From assembly GCF_000016505.1 (NCBI RefSeq), contig NC_009706.1, forward strand, positions 1,674,001 through 1,738,000: a stretch of DNA of 64,000 nt, read 5' to 3'. Each line of letters starts with the position of its first letter. The stretch's first letter is position 1. Of this stretch, positions 26,501 to 33,894 are shown in pieces. Position numbers and translations under genes: made by a program. Source of the DNA: Clostridium kluyveri DSM 555 (GTDB lineage: Bacteria > Bacillota > Clostridia > Clostridiales > Clostridiaceae). The notes beneath the pieces were generated by a model that worked only from the letters and a program-made list of their open reading frames with translations, had not been told where the DNA came from and searched no databases.

Positions 26501-28089
26501 GGATTAGTCACCTGGGCAAAAAGTTGCTTAAAATAAGAAAATAATAACTGACTTTTATTTGAAAGCACTGCAAAAGGTGCATCATTTCCCATAGAACCCA
26601 CTGGTTCTTTACCATCCTTTGACATAGGCTCTATTATCCTCTTTAAATCTTCAATAGTATATCCAAAAGCTTGTTGTTTTTCCTTTAATACATCTGGAGT
26701 TATTTGCTCTTTTTCCTTAACAGAACTGAACATGTCAAGGGTAAACCTTAGCTTTTTCAATATTTCCCCATAAGGCTTCATTTTACATATTTTTTCTTTC
26801 AATTCCTTATCCTTAATGATTTTTCCTTTTTCAGTATCTACTACAAACATTTCTCCTGGTTTTAATTTTCCTTTTTCAGCTATATCACTTTCTTTAAATT
26901 CAAGTACTCCAACTTCCGATGCCATTACTACCAGTCCACTTTTTGTCACTATATATCTTGCAGGCCTCAAGCCATTTCTATCTAGGGTAGCACCTACTTG
27001 TATGCCATCCGAAAAAGAGACCGCAGCGGGTCCGTCCCACGCCTCTATTAATGAACCATGATATTCATAAAAATCTTTTTTGTACTGTTCCATATGATGG
27101 TTTCCAAGCCATGCTTCCGGTATAAGCAGCATAAGTGCATGTGGAAGAGACCTTCCATCTTGATATAACAATTCCAGTGCATTATCAAGAGAAGCAGAAT
27201 CACTACTCTGGGAATCCACTATTGGGAAAAGCTTCTGTATATCCTTCCCAAAAGTATCAGATTTAAGTACACCTTCACGCGCCTTCATCCAGTTCCTATT
27301 TCCTCTTATAGTATTTATCTCTCCATTATGGCCAAGATATCTAAAAGGTTGTGCCAAATCCCAGGTAGGGAAAGTATTGGTACTATACCTTTGATGTACC
27401 AGTGCAATAGCACTCTTAAAATTTATATCATTTAAATCAATATAGAACCTTTTTATTTGTTCTGCCAGCAATAATCCTTTATAAACTATAGTTCTACTTG
27501 AAAGGCTGCATATATAAAAGGATTTTACTGTATCGCCAAGAAGTTTTCCTACTTCATTTTCCACTCTTTTTCTAATTACATATAATTTTCTTTCAAATGC
27601 ATTTTGATCTTTTAAATTTTTCCCTATAAATATCTGTCTTATAATAGGCTCTGTGCCTTTTGCTGTTTCTCCTATACTTCTGTTGTCAGTTGGAACGTCT
27701 CTCCATCCTAATACCTTTTGTCCTTCTTCTTCTGTCACTCTTTCAAGTATTCCTTCACACTGCAGTCTTAAAGCGGTTTCTTTAGGAAAAAACACCATTC
27801 CAACAGCATACTCTCCAGACTTTGGCAATTCCATCCCCAAATTGTCACAGCTTATTCTAAAAAACTCATCTGGAATTTGAACAAGTATGCCTGCCCCATC
27901 TCCAGTTTTAGTATCAGAACCTACTGCCCCTCTGTGAGTTAAATTAACTAAAATTTGAATACCTTTTTTTACAATATCATGGGTTTTTTCACCTTTTATA
28001 CTGGCTATAAAACCCACTCCACAAGAATCCTTCTCATATCTAGGATCATAAAGCCCTTGTTTTGAAGGAAATCCCAAACCATAATTCAT
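23560..28089 (-). CDS. gltB: glutamate synthase (NADPH), large subunit
   Basis: Transfers the glutamine amide to 2-oxoglutarate, giving two glutamates. 1509 residues. The amidotransferase nucleophile Cys23 (YEKDSCGVGF) follows a 22-residue propeptide. The FMN-binding synthase domain has SGHDGGTGASPISSIKHAG, the 3Fe-4S cysteines are in CTMLRKCHKNTCDMGIATQ, and the C-terminal glutamate-synthase beta-helix has GANDYVGKGLSGG-like repeats. ATG 28089 follows AGGGGCTGACG. Transcribed with gltD; a leader terminator at 28118-28153 suggests control by attenuation. Confidence 0.97.
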   Translation of the reverse strand: MNYGLGFPSKQGLYDPRYEKDSCGVGFIASIKGEKTHDIVKKGIQILVNLTHRGAVGSDTKTGDGAGILVQIPDEFFRISCDNLGMELPKSGEYAVGMVFFPKETALRLQCEGILERVTEEEGQKVLGWRDVPTDNRSIGETAKGTEPIIRQIFIGKNLKDQNAFERKLYVIRKRVENEVGKLLGDTVKSFYICSLSSRTIVYKGLLLAEQIKRFYIDLNDINFKSAIALVHQRYSTNTFPTWDLAQPFRYLGHNGEINTIRGNRNWMKAREGVLKSDTFGKDIQKLFPIVDSQSSDSASLDNALELLYQDGRSLPHALMLLIPEAWLGNHHMEQYKKDFYEYHGSLIEAWDGPAAVSFSDGIQVGATLDRNGLRPARYIVTKSGLVVMASEVGVLEFKESDIAEKGKLKPGEMFVVDTEKGKIIKDKELKEKICKMKPYGEILKKLRFTLDMFSSVKEKEQITPDVLKEKQQAFGYTIEDLKRIIEPMSKDGKEPVGSMGNDAPFAVLSNKSQLLFSYFKQLFAQVTNPPIDPMRERLVMSLFNYIGSTQANVLNTEISIDPFIEIYSPTLTDEEISKIKSLRDKNFKTTTVPITFKYDMGIEGFKEALKKICERASKRIKEGYNILVLSDKNVDSYEAAIPSLLAVSAVQHHLIREKSRTKVSIIVETGEARETMHFALLVGCGASAVNPYLVYQTIDQMIKDGDMKDITPEEAKKNYIKAVNKGILKVLSKMGISPLQSYHGAQIFEAIGLDSEFIDKYFEGMPSRIGGVGIDVIAQEVLTRHNNAFNKIRKPVSQLDVGGNYSWRKGGEFHLFNPDTIYKLQVASRTNNYGLYKEYADIINNQDEHLCTIRGLFKLKKGKELPIEEVEPTSEILKRFCTGAMSFGSISKEAHETIAIAMNRIGGRSNTGEGGEDPERYILEPNGDSKRSAIKQVASARFGVTTEYLVNADELQIKMAQGAKPGEGGQLPGRKVDKYIAKTRHSTPGIDLISPPPHHDIYSIEDLAQLIYDLKNVNPQANVSVKLVSEVGVGTIAAGVAKAHADLILISGHDGGTGASPISSIKHAGIPWELGLSETQQVLLLNDLRSRVRIQTDGQLKTGRDVIIAALLGAEEFGFATTALVVMGCTMLRKCHKNTCDMGIATQDPELRKNFKGKPEYIINFLTFIAQEVREYMAKLGFRTVNEMVGRVDMVETKDAIDHWKAKGLDLSSILYKPYMPKRIKSYCVIPQDHGLSEALDYKLIQMSKKAIADKSKVDINMEIKNVNRSVGIMLSGTIAKKYGSVGLPEDTITINFKGSAGQSFGAFGVRGLTLTLEGDANDYVGKGLSGGKVIIKTPEEATFVEENNIIAGNTILYGATSGKLFLNGSVGERFAVRNSGALAVVEGVGDHGCEYMTGGVVVIIGKMGRNFAAGMSGGIAYVLDEDNSFNDKCNMEMVEIQENLDSDDMEMIDSLLKEHYKYTDSAKAEKILNQWNTYKTKFKKVIPTAYKLILEQQKSEAAAASNM

Positions 28090-28117
28090 ATCGTCAGCCC
28101 CTATCTAAAAAACTTTT

Positions 28118-28153
28118 GAATAAAAATGCATTTCTCTAAGCCCCAGAAATGCA
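28118..28153 (-). terminator. leader terminator upstream of gltB (possible attenuator)
   Basis: Perfect 9-bp stem TGCATTTCT / AGAAATGCA (28127-28153) with a 9-nt loop GGGGCTTAG, followed on the minus strand by TTTTTATT, 29 bases before the gltB start. No gene precedes it on this strand as far as 28578, so it would act on the gltB leader itself. The upstream leader shows no riboswitch I recognise. Confidence 0.65.
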
Positions 28154-28528
28154 CCTCAAACCTATTCTTCTTTATTATCAATAAATACAATAATATCTTT
28201 AAATTTTAATTACCTCATATTAAAGCTATCATAAATTTATTAATATTTTAATAATGATTTTATCACATTTTTTTATAGTATGCAAGTTTTATAAATTATA
28301 ATTTCACTTTTTTATACAAATTATTTAGTGTCTCAAATCATTTATTTGCACAGAAGTTTTTATTCTTCTACTATTATATATATATTTATGTTATAATAAT
28401 AAATAGTGGTTAATTTGTCTTCAAAAATAAATACAAAAATTCTAAATGAAAAGTAGTATACTCTTGTTATTTATGCAAAAATCTATAAATTTAAAACTTT
28501 AGCTTTAATATATAATCTGTATTGATAT

Positions 28529-28552
28529 ACCGCCATTAAAAGGTGGTTTTTT
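28529..28552 (+). terminator. small terminator-like hairpin before the 28579 gene
   Basis: ACCGCC / GGTGGT with a 7-nt loop followed by T6, 27 bases before the start codon on the plus strand. No upstream plus-strand gene exists, so it is either an attenuator of the next gene or the end of a short RNA. The preceding 28160-28528 holds only AT-rich promoter-like DNA. Confidence 0.5.
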
Positions 28553-28578
28553 ATATATAAATAAAAAGGAGATATGAT

Positions 28579-29076
28579 ATGTATAAAAAAAATTATAAAA
28601 TGAAGAAAACAATATCAATGAAAATGTTCATTGCTGAATTTGGAAAAAACTTTTCAGAGCATATGAAAAAAAGATTAATGGAACTAGATGTAAGATGTGT
28701 GTTGACTAGAAAGGAATATGAGAATGTACTTGATTTTAAACACGTTGAACACACTATGTTTGATTGCACCCTAGATTCTACCTTAGAACCTTGTCAAAAA
28801 GAATATGCTTATGGTCAGCTTATTGTAGTTGAAGATATATTGTATTTTTCAGAAAAATGCATAGAAAACGATAAGGTTATGCAATCCTCTATTGTAAATG
28901 AAATCTATAATTCTTTAGACAGCAAGGATATAATAGTTTTCAATGACACCAACGCAAAAAAGATTGATGACACAAATATTGATTACGTTATTGATACCAT
29001 GCTCACAGTCTATCCTGAAGTATCTCAGAAATATAAAGATATTATAAAACATATGAGCTTATATGATAACAAATAA
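28579..29076 (+). CDS. hypothetical protein
   Basis: 165 residues, ATG after AAAAAGGAGATATG, so clearly translated. No family is recognised. It is soluble, charged, without signal peptide or membrane helices; four Cys residues lie at RCVLT, FDCTL, EPCQK and EKCIE. The middle (AYGQLIVVEDILYFSEKC) may be a beta strand/helix core. A terminator-like hairpin lies in its leader. It is a single gene: LOG follows after about 96 bases with its own ribosome site. Confidence 0.75.
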   Translation: MYKKNYKMKKTISMKMFIAEFGKNFSEHMKKRLMELDVRCVLTRKEYENVLDFKHVEHTMFDCTLDSTLEPCQKEYAYGQLIVVEDILYFSEKCIENDKVMQSSIVNEIYNSLDSKDIIVFNDTNAKKIDDTNIDYVIDTMLTVYPEVSQKYKDIIKHMSLYDNK

Positions 29077-29172
29077 TAATTTAATAAAAACTGCTGTAAG
29101 TTTATTAAGGACTTATTCATATAATATAAATAATATTGAAGTTTAAAAATGCATTTCAGGAGGTTTATATAA

Positions 29173-29751
29173 ATGAAAACAATATGTGTTTATTCCGGTT
29201 CTAATCCCGGTTTGCACCCGGAATATCAAAGAAATGCCAGACTCCTTGGCAAAATATTAGTTGAAAATAAAATAGAATTAATATATGGTGGTTCAAGCGC
29301 AGGACTTATGGGAGAAATATCAAGAGAAGTTTTAAAAAATAACGGAAAAGTTACAGGAGTTATACCAAGAGGACTTTTCTCAGGTGAATCAGTTCATAAA
29401 AGCGTAACCAGACTTATTGAAGTTAAAGATATGCACGAAAGGAAAAAAGTTATGTCTGACTTATCTGACGGATTTATAGCCCTTCCTGGAGGCCTTGGCA
29501 CTTATGAAGAGTTATTTGAAGTTCTCAGCTGGGCTCAACTTGGCATTCATAAGAAACCTATCGGATTGTTAAATGTATTAAACTATTTTAATCCTCTTAT
29601 AACTATGCTTAACACTACTTGTACTGAAGGCTTCATGAATCAATCCAGCTTAAAAATTATTTCAATATCGGACAACCCTCTCTCATTAATAGAAAAAATG
29701 AAAAACTATACTCCTCCTATAATGAAAACTAAATGGCGTGAGTTCTCTTAA
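29173..29751 (+). CDS. LOG-family nucleoside 5'-monophosphate phosphoribohydrolase
   Basis: 192 residues with the family signatures YGGSSAGLMGEI and PGGLGTYEELFEVLSWAQLG (about residues 99-118), plus the N-terminal YSGSNPG. Members release the base from cytokinin-type or ordinary nucleoside monophosphates; in bacteria the true substrate is often unclear. ATG follows CAGGAGG. A bidirectional hairpin closes the gene. Confidence 0.92.
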   Translation: MKTICVYSGSNPGLHPEYQRNARLLGKILVENKIELIYGGSSAGLMGEISREVLKNNGKVTGVIPRGLFSGESVHKSVTRLIEVKDMHERKKVMSDLSDGFIALPGGLGTYEELFEVLSWAQLGIHKKPIGLLNVLNYFNPLITMLNTTCTEGFMNQSSLKIISISDNPLSLIEKMKNYTPPIMKTKWREFS

Positions 29752-29769
29752 AATTAAATGAATGCAAAA

Positions 29770-29800
29770 AATTAAGCCTACTTAATAAATAGGCTTAATT
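29770..29800. terminator. bidirectional terminator between LOG and panD
   Basis: AATTAAGCCTA / TAGGCTTAATT (11 bp) with T-run in both directions, between convergent genes. Confidence 0.9.
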
Positions 29801-29812
29801 TTATCTAAATTA

Positions 29813-30196
29813 TCATTTTACTTGTCCATGTTTTTCATAATCAGTTATTTGAAAAATCGAATTATTTTCATCTAAAAATATCACTATGGGTTTATGAATT
29901 TTAGCCTCTTCTTCATCCATTTGACAATAAGTCATTAAAATAACCTTGTCTCCTGGCTGTACATGTCTTGCAGCAGCTCCATTTAAACAGATTACCTTAC
30001 TTCCCTTTTCTCCTGCTATAACATAAGTTTCAAGTCTGTTTCCATTATCTATATCTACAACTTGAATCTTTTCATACTCAATTATGTGGGCACTTTCCAT
30101 AAGTTCTCTATCAATTGTTATGCTCCCTACATAATTAAGATTTGCTTCTGTAACAGTAGCTCTATGAATTTTAGACTTCAGCATATTTAACTGCAT
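29813..30196 (-). CDS. panD: aspartate 1-decarboxylase
   Basis: Makes beta-alanine for pantothenate/CoA. 127 residues from ATG 30196 ([20 protein letters not shown]), with GGGAGGAAAAC upstream; the longer frame to 30298 has no site. Self-cleavage should occur at Gly24-Ser25 (YVGSITID), creating the pyruvoyl group. Catalytic-site elements [20 protein letters not shown] and [12 protein letters not shown] are present. panB and panC are not nearby. Confidence 0.96.
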   Translation of the reverse strand: MQLNMLKSKIHRATVTEANLNYVGSITIDRELMESAHIIEYEKIQVVDIDNGNRLETYVIAGEKGSKVICLNGAAARHVQPGDKVILMTYCQMDEEEAKIHKPIVIFLDENNSIFQITDYEKHGQVK

Positions 30197-30466
30197 TGTT
30201 TTCCTCCCATAAAATAAAGTGTAGTTCAAACTTGATACTACCCAGCTTATTTTAACATATACAAGGCATGTATTCAAAAATACATTTAAAAACAACAATT
30301 TTTTTATTAATATCTGATTTTCCTTGTAATTTTTATATATTTTTTAAACAATTTTTTCAATAACATGTTATTCTAGTTATATAACTAAATTTATAGAAGT
30401 ATATTTAGTTTAATTTTATAAAAAATAAATATATAAATTTAAAAATTGAAGTAGGAGAGATAATAT

Positions 30467-31258
30467 ATGAAAATTAAAAAAATTTCAACATTGACTATAT
30501 TCACTCTGATATTATTAATTATTTTACTAAACTGTAAAGAACATATTGATAAAATATATACACCTTTCAGCTCCACATCTTCAAATTCAAATTCCAGTTA
30601 TTTAAATAATGCTGCCACTTCTTCAAATTCAAAAGATATGGCGCAAATGGCCAACATAAATTTAAGTACTGATATTTATCAACAATATTACATAAACAGA
30701 GTAACCACTTTTATGAATACATATAGCGGCCATGGAAAAATAATATTCTTAGGAGATAGCTTGACAGACATTGCTGAATGGAATGAACTATTGAATAATT
30801 CCAATGTATTAAATCGAGGTATAAGTTATGATACAACTTCTGGTGCATTAAACAGAATAAGTGAAATAACAAGATTAAAACCCAGCAAAATTTTTATTAT
30901 GCTTGGAATAAATGATATAGGCAAGGGGTTAACATCAAGAAATATAATAAATAACTACTCTAAAATACTAGAAAGCATAAAAGAGAATTCCCCTGATACT
31001 ACCATATATATTCAAAGTGTATTACCTATAAATAAGGATTTATTTAAAACTACCACAAATAGCAGAGAAATAATAGAGCTAAATAATTCTTTAAAAGAAC
31101 TTTGTAAAAATTTTGATATTAAATACATAGACTTATATTCTCTTTTTACTTTACCCAATGAAAATAAGCTTTACAAAGAATATACAGTAGATGGATTACA
31201 TATAAACGGAAAAGGATATATAGTATGGAGGGATGCAGTTAAAGATTACTGTAAATAA
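30467..31258 (+). CDS. SGNH/GDSL-type hydrolase, membrane-anchored or secreted
   Basis: 263 residues. The N-terminus KKISTLTIFTLILLIILLNC is a signal anchor, or a lipoprotein-like signal with Cys24 after LLIILLN. A Ser/Asn-rich linker follows (about 35-65), then the catalytic domain with block I FLGDSLTD (Ser), Gly in SYDTTSG, block III LGINDIG (Asn) and block V DGLHIN (Asp/His). Likely an extracellular esterase or polysaccharide/peptidoglycan O-deacetylase; the substrate cannot be told. Divergent from panD. Confidence 0.88.
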   Translation: MKIKKISTLTIFTLILLIILLNCKEHIDKIYTPFSSTSSNSNSSYLNNAATSSNSKDMAQMANINLSTDIYQQYYINRVTTFMNTYSGHGKIIFLGDSLTDIAEWNELLNNSNVLNRGISYDTTSGALNRISEITRLKPSKIFIMLGINDIGKGLTSRNIINNYSKILESIKENSPDTTIYIQSVLPINKDLFKTTTNSREIIELNNSLKELCKNFDIKYIDLYSLFTLPNENKLYKEYTVDGLHINGKGYIVWRDAVKDYCK

Positions 31259-31284
31259 GGCGGTGTAAATAATTCTTCTTAAAG

Positions 31285-31692
31285 TTAACTTCTATCAGAA
31301 AACCATATTGCTATCTCACGTGCTGCACTTTCTACGCTATCGGAGGAATGAACTGCATTTTCAGATTTTGATAGGGCAAACCTTCCTCTTATAGTCCCTG
31401 CATCTGCATCTTGTGGATCTGTAGCTCCATTTATCTTTCGAACTATTTCCACTGCATTGTCTGACTCTATAATTAAAGCACAGATTTCACCGCGTGTAAT
31501 AAAATTAATCAATTCTTGAAAAAAGGGTTTACCTTTATGTTCATTATAATGCTTTTTGGCTATATCTATAGTTGGCTTTACTATCTTTAAAGCAGTTATA
31601 TGCAAACCTTTTTTCTCATAAACAGATATTATCTCACCCATTAATTTTCTTTCCATGGCATCTGGTTTTATAAGCACCAATGTCCTTTCCAT
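31285..31692 (-). CDS. ndk: nucleoside diphosphate kinase
   Basis: Equilibrates NTP pools via a phosphohistidine. 135 residues with ERTLVLIKPDAMERKLMGEI at the start, GATDPQDADAGTIRGRFA, and the catalytic His in ENAVHSSDS. Normal length. Monocistronic. Confidence 0.97.
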   Translation of the reverse strand: MERTLVLIKPDAMERKLMGEIISVYEKKGLHITALKIVKPTIDIAKKHYNEHKGKPFFQELINFITRGEICALIIESDNAVEIVRKINGATDPQDADAGTIRGRFALSKSENAVHSSDSVESAAREIAIWFSDRS

Positions 31693-31824
31693 AATATCAC
31701 TTCTTTCTATTTTTTATAAAATATTCATTAAAATCCATCACATTAAATACCTTATCATCTTACAATAAGTTATATAATATGATGGATTCTATCTATAACT
31801 TTCAATGGTAAAATTAATCAGTTA

Positions 31825-32070
31825 CTATTTACCTTTATTTTGTCTTGATTGTTGATTTAGCTTTTTAGTTTCTTCCAAATTATTTACACTATTGGTAAAA
31901 CCTGTGGAATTACTTTTTTCCCTTGACTGCTGATTTAATTGCCTGGCTTCTTGAATATTTGAACCATTATTTGCTAAAGAATTCATAGGCTTTGATGCAT
32001 TTCCTTTTTTATTTCTAGATTGTTGATTTAATTGTCTGGCTTCCTGTAAATTCTTATCATTAATATTCAT
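31825..32070 (-). CDS. three-repeat protein resembling gamma-type small acid-soluble spore protein
   Basis: 81 residues from ATG 32070 (MNINDKNLQEARQLNQQSR), with GGGAGGAG upstream; the frame runs to 32139 without a site. It consists almost wholly of three repeats: NLQEARQLNQQSR, NIQEARQLNQQSR and NLEETKKLNQQSR, joined by Gly/Asn/Ser-rich linkers. The Q-rich, hydrophobic-poor repeats recall Bacillus gamma-SASP (an amino-acid store of the spore core). Gamma-SASP are usually described from Bacillales, so the call is tentative. Confidence 0.6.
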   Translation of the reverse strand: MNINDKNLQEARQLNQQSRNKKGNASKPMNSLANNGSNIQEARQLNQQSREKSNSTGFTNSVNNLEETKKLNQQSRQNKGK

Positions 32071-32220
32071 ACTTTTATTCTCCTCCCATATTACAAATCT
32101 ATAGTCTGACACTTTAAAATTACGTTTATATGTTGCCACTATTCTTTTTTATTTATACTGTAATATAATTCACATATTAATTTTTAATACAAGAGAAGAA
32201 TACTTTTAAAATTTAATATA

Positions 32221-32613
32221 TCAATTGTCTAACATCAGCAAGTATTCAAAAGCTTCATCTACATAACGATTATATGCATCACTATTGTTAAGAATATACA
32301 CTCCTGATTTCTTAGTATGACTGCCTTCACAATATCTAATTTTATATTTATTTTTATGAACAGATATATTTATACTTTTACCATTATTAGAACTTAATTC
32401 AAATTTTTCTCCAGTAATATCCCATTTTATAACACTGCCATAAACTTTAACAGTATTTTCATTCTCATTAACTTCTACAGTAGAATTTTTTACAGAATAC
32501 CTGTCTAATACATTTTTCATCTCAGCTGCAAAGTTATTAATTGCACTTAGTGCCTTTTCACTGTCAATTGTTTTACTGCATAATTCATAAATATACTTTT
32601 CTTTCCAATCCAT
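32221..32613 (-). CDS. hypothetical protein
   Basis: 130 residues from ATG 32613 (MDWKEKYIYELCSKTIDSE), with GGGGGATG upstream. Soluble alpha+beta protein; no motif recognised. The N-terminal half is helical and amphipathic (residues 1-35), the rest is strand-rich (VNENENTVKVYGSVIKWDI, INISVHKNKYKIRY). Lies between a spore-type gene and a membrane protein on the same strand, each with its own spacing, so an operon is not evident. Confidence 0.7.
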   Translation of the reverse strand: MDWKEKYIYELCSKTIDSEKALSAINNFAAEMKNVLDRYSVKNSTVEVNENENTVKVYGSVIKWDITGEKFELSSNNGKSINISVHKNKYKIRYCEGSHTKKSGVYILNNSDAYNRYVDEAFEYLLMLDN

Positions 32614-32763
32614 CAGCAAACATCCCCCATATTTTTGTTTTAATTAAATTATATAATCTTTTTTTCAATATTGGAATAAAATAATATAATTTATTTTTCT
32701 TATTTATATTATATGTTTAATATGTACTGACTTAAGATCAAAAAATAAAACTTTTTTACATAA

Positions 32764-33252
32764 TTACTGTTCTTTATTTGTCTCTCCTATATCCTTGTTT
32801 TCATCCTGCTTATCCGCCTCTTTGTCTTCATCCTGTTTTTCTACTTCTGTGTCTTTCTCACCTTCTACATCTTCTATCTCATTTACATCTATAACTTCTT
32901 GTTCTTTAATGTTCTCCTGTGAATTATCATCACAATTATATGATTCACCAAAAATTTTTGAAAGTTTTTTATTAATTATACCTATACCTATTAGAATACA
33001 TACAATTCCTCCATATAGGCCAATAAACTGAAATATTCCCGGCAATAATTGAGATGGCACTAATTGCCCAAGCACAACATTTGCAGAATATCCTTGAGCC
33101 ACATATTGATTTACAGTCTTTCTAAATAATATAATATCATTTACTAATAATGCAATTCCAACTAGCAGCGTCACCAAAGCAGCAATATAAAAAGCAGTCC
33201 AGCTGGAAAACTTACTTGATTTTTTAGATACTCTCTTACTTTCAAATTTCAT
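32764..33252 (-). CDS. hypothetical two-helix membrane protein with acidic tail
   Basis: 162 residues. A basic N-terminus (ESKRVSKKSSK), membrane helix 1 (about 20-42), an outer loop of about 30 residues, helix 2 (about 70-92), then a highly acidic, Lys-containing tail of some 60 residues (EVEKQDEDKEADKQDENKD). The tail should be cytoplasmic and disordered. Not recognised as a known family. Confidence 0.7.
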   Translation of the reverse strand: MKFESKRVSKKSSKFSSWTAFYIAALVTLLVGIALLVNDIILFRKTVNQYVAQGYSANVVLGQLVPSQLLPGIFQFIGLYGGIVCILIGIGIINKKLSKIFGESYNCDDNSQENIKEQEVIDVNEIEDVEGEKDTEVEKQDEDKEADKQDENKDIGETNKEQ

Positions 33253-33770
33253 AATAATTTTTCTCCATTTCCGCCAAAAAGGCTTTTATAATAATTTTAT
33301 AATAATGAATATTATTACATGCTACTAAATAGTTATTACACCTATGTGTCAATATTGTTAATAATTTATAACCAGTAACACAATCACATCAATAACTCTT
33401 AGTATTATATATTATATCACATAATCCATAAATTATATGAGTTTCCTATGAGAGGAATTTTTAACACCACCCTGTCCTCAACTATCCTCTTCTCTTAATA
33501 GCTGTTCTCTAAAGAGCATATTCTTTTTTATCTAAACTTGTAATAATTGAAACCATCATTACACAAAATAACATTAATATATAATATATCTAAAAAATTA
33601 ATAAATTTTTGCATATAATTCTTCAAAAGCTATCTTTTAGATGAAATAATATATATAATTTACTTAAATATTAATATTATAGCATATATTAAATAGCCCT
33701 AATAACTTTAAACTGCCCATGACTATTTCCATAAGATATTTATGCCAAATGATTTTTAGATTTAAATTTA
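33253..33770. other. gene-free AT-rich stretch
   Basis: About 500 bases between the membrane protein and the YhgE promoter. I see no RNA gene, repeat or significant frame. A slightly GC-richer patch at 33450-33525 reads on the minus strand as short frames without a ribosome site. Confidence 0.6.
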
Positions 33771-33830
33771 TTGACACTAGTACAAAAAAGATGTTTAATT
33801 ATATTACTGACTAGTCAGTAATATAATTAA
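33771..33830 (+). promoter_or_regulatory. promoter of the YhgE pair with 36-bp palindromic operator
   Basis: TTGACA (33771-33776), 17-nt spacer, TTTAAT (33794-33799). A perfect 36-base palindrome (33795-33830), centred on TGACTAGTCA, begins at the -10. This form is typical of TetR/AcrR-type operators. No TetR gene is adjacent. Confidence 0.85.
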
Positions 33831-33894
33831 TCTGAAGACTGGAATTAACTAATATTCCCATCCTATTACCTAGAGTTTACAGGAGTGTTGAAAT

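Noticed and set aside
24478-27880. Plus-strand frames inside gltB
   Set aside because: Antisense shadows of gltB; hydrophobic or Ser-rich translations typical of reverse-frame reading.
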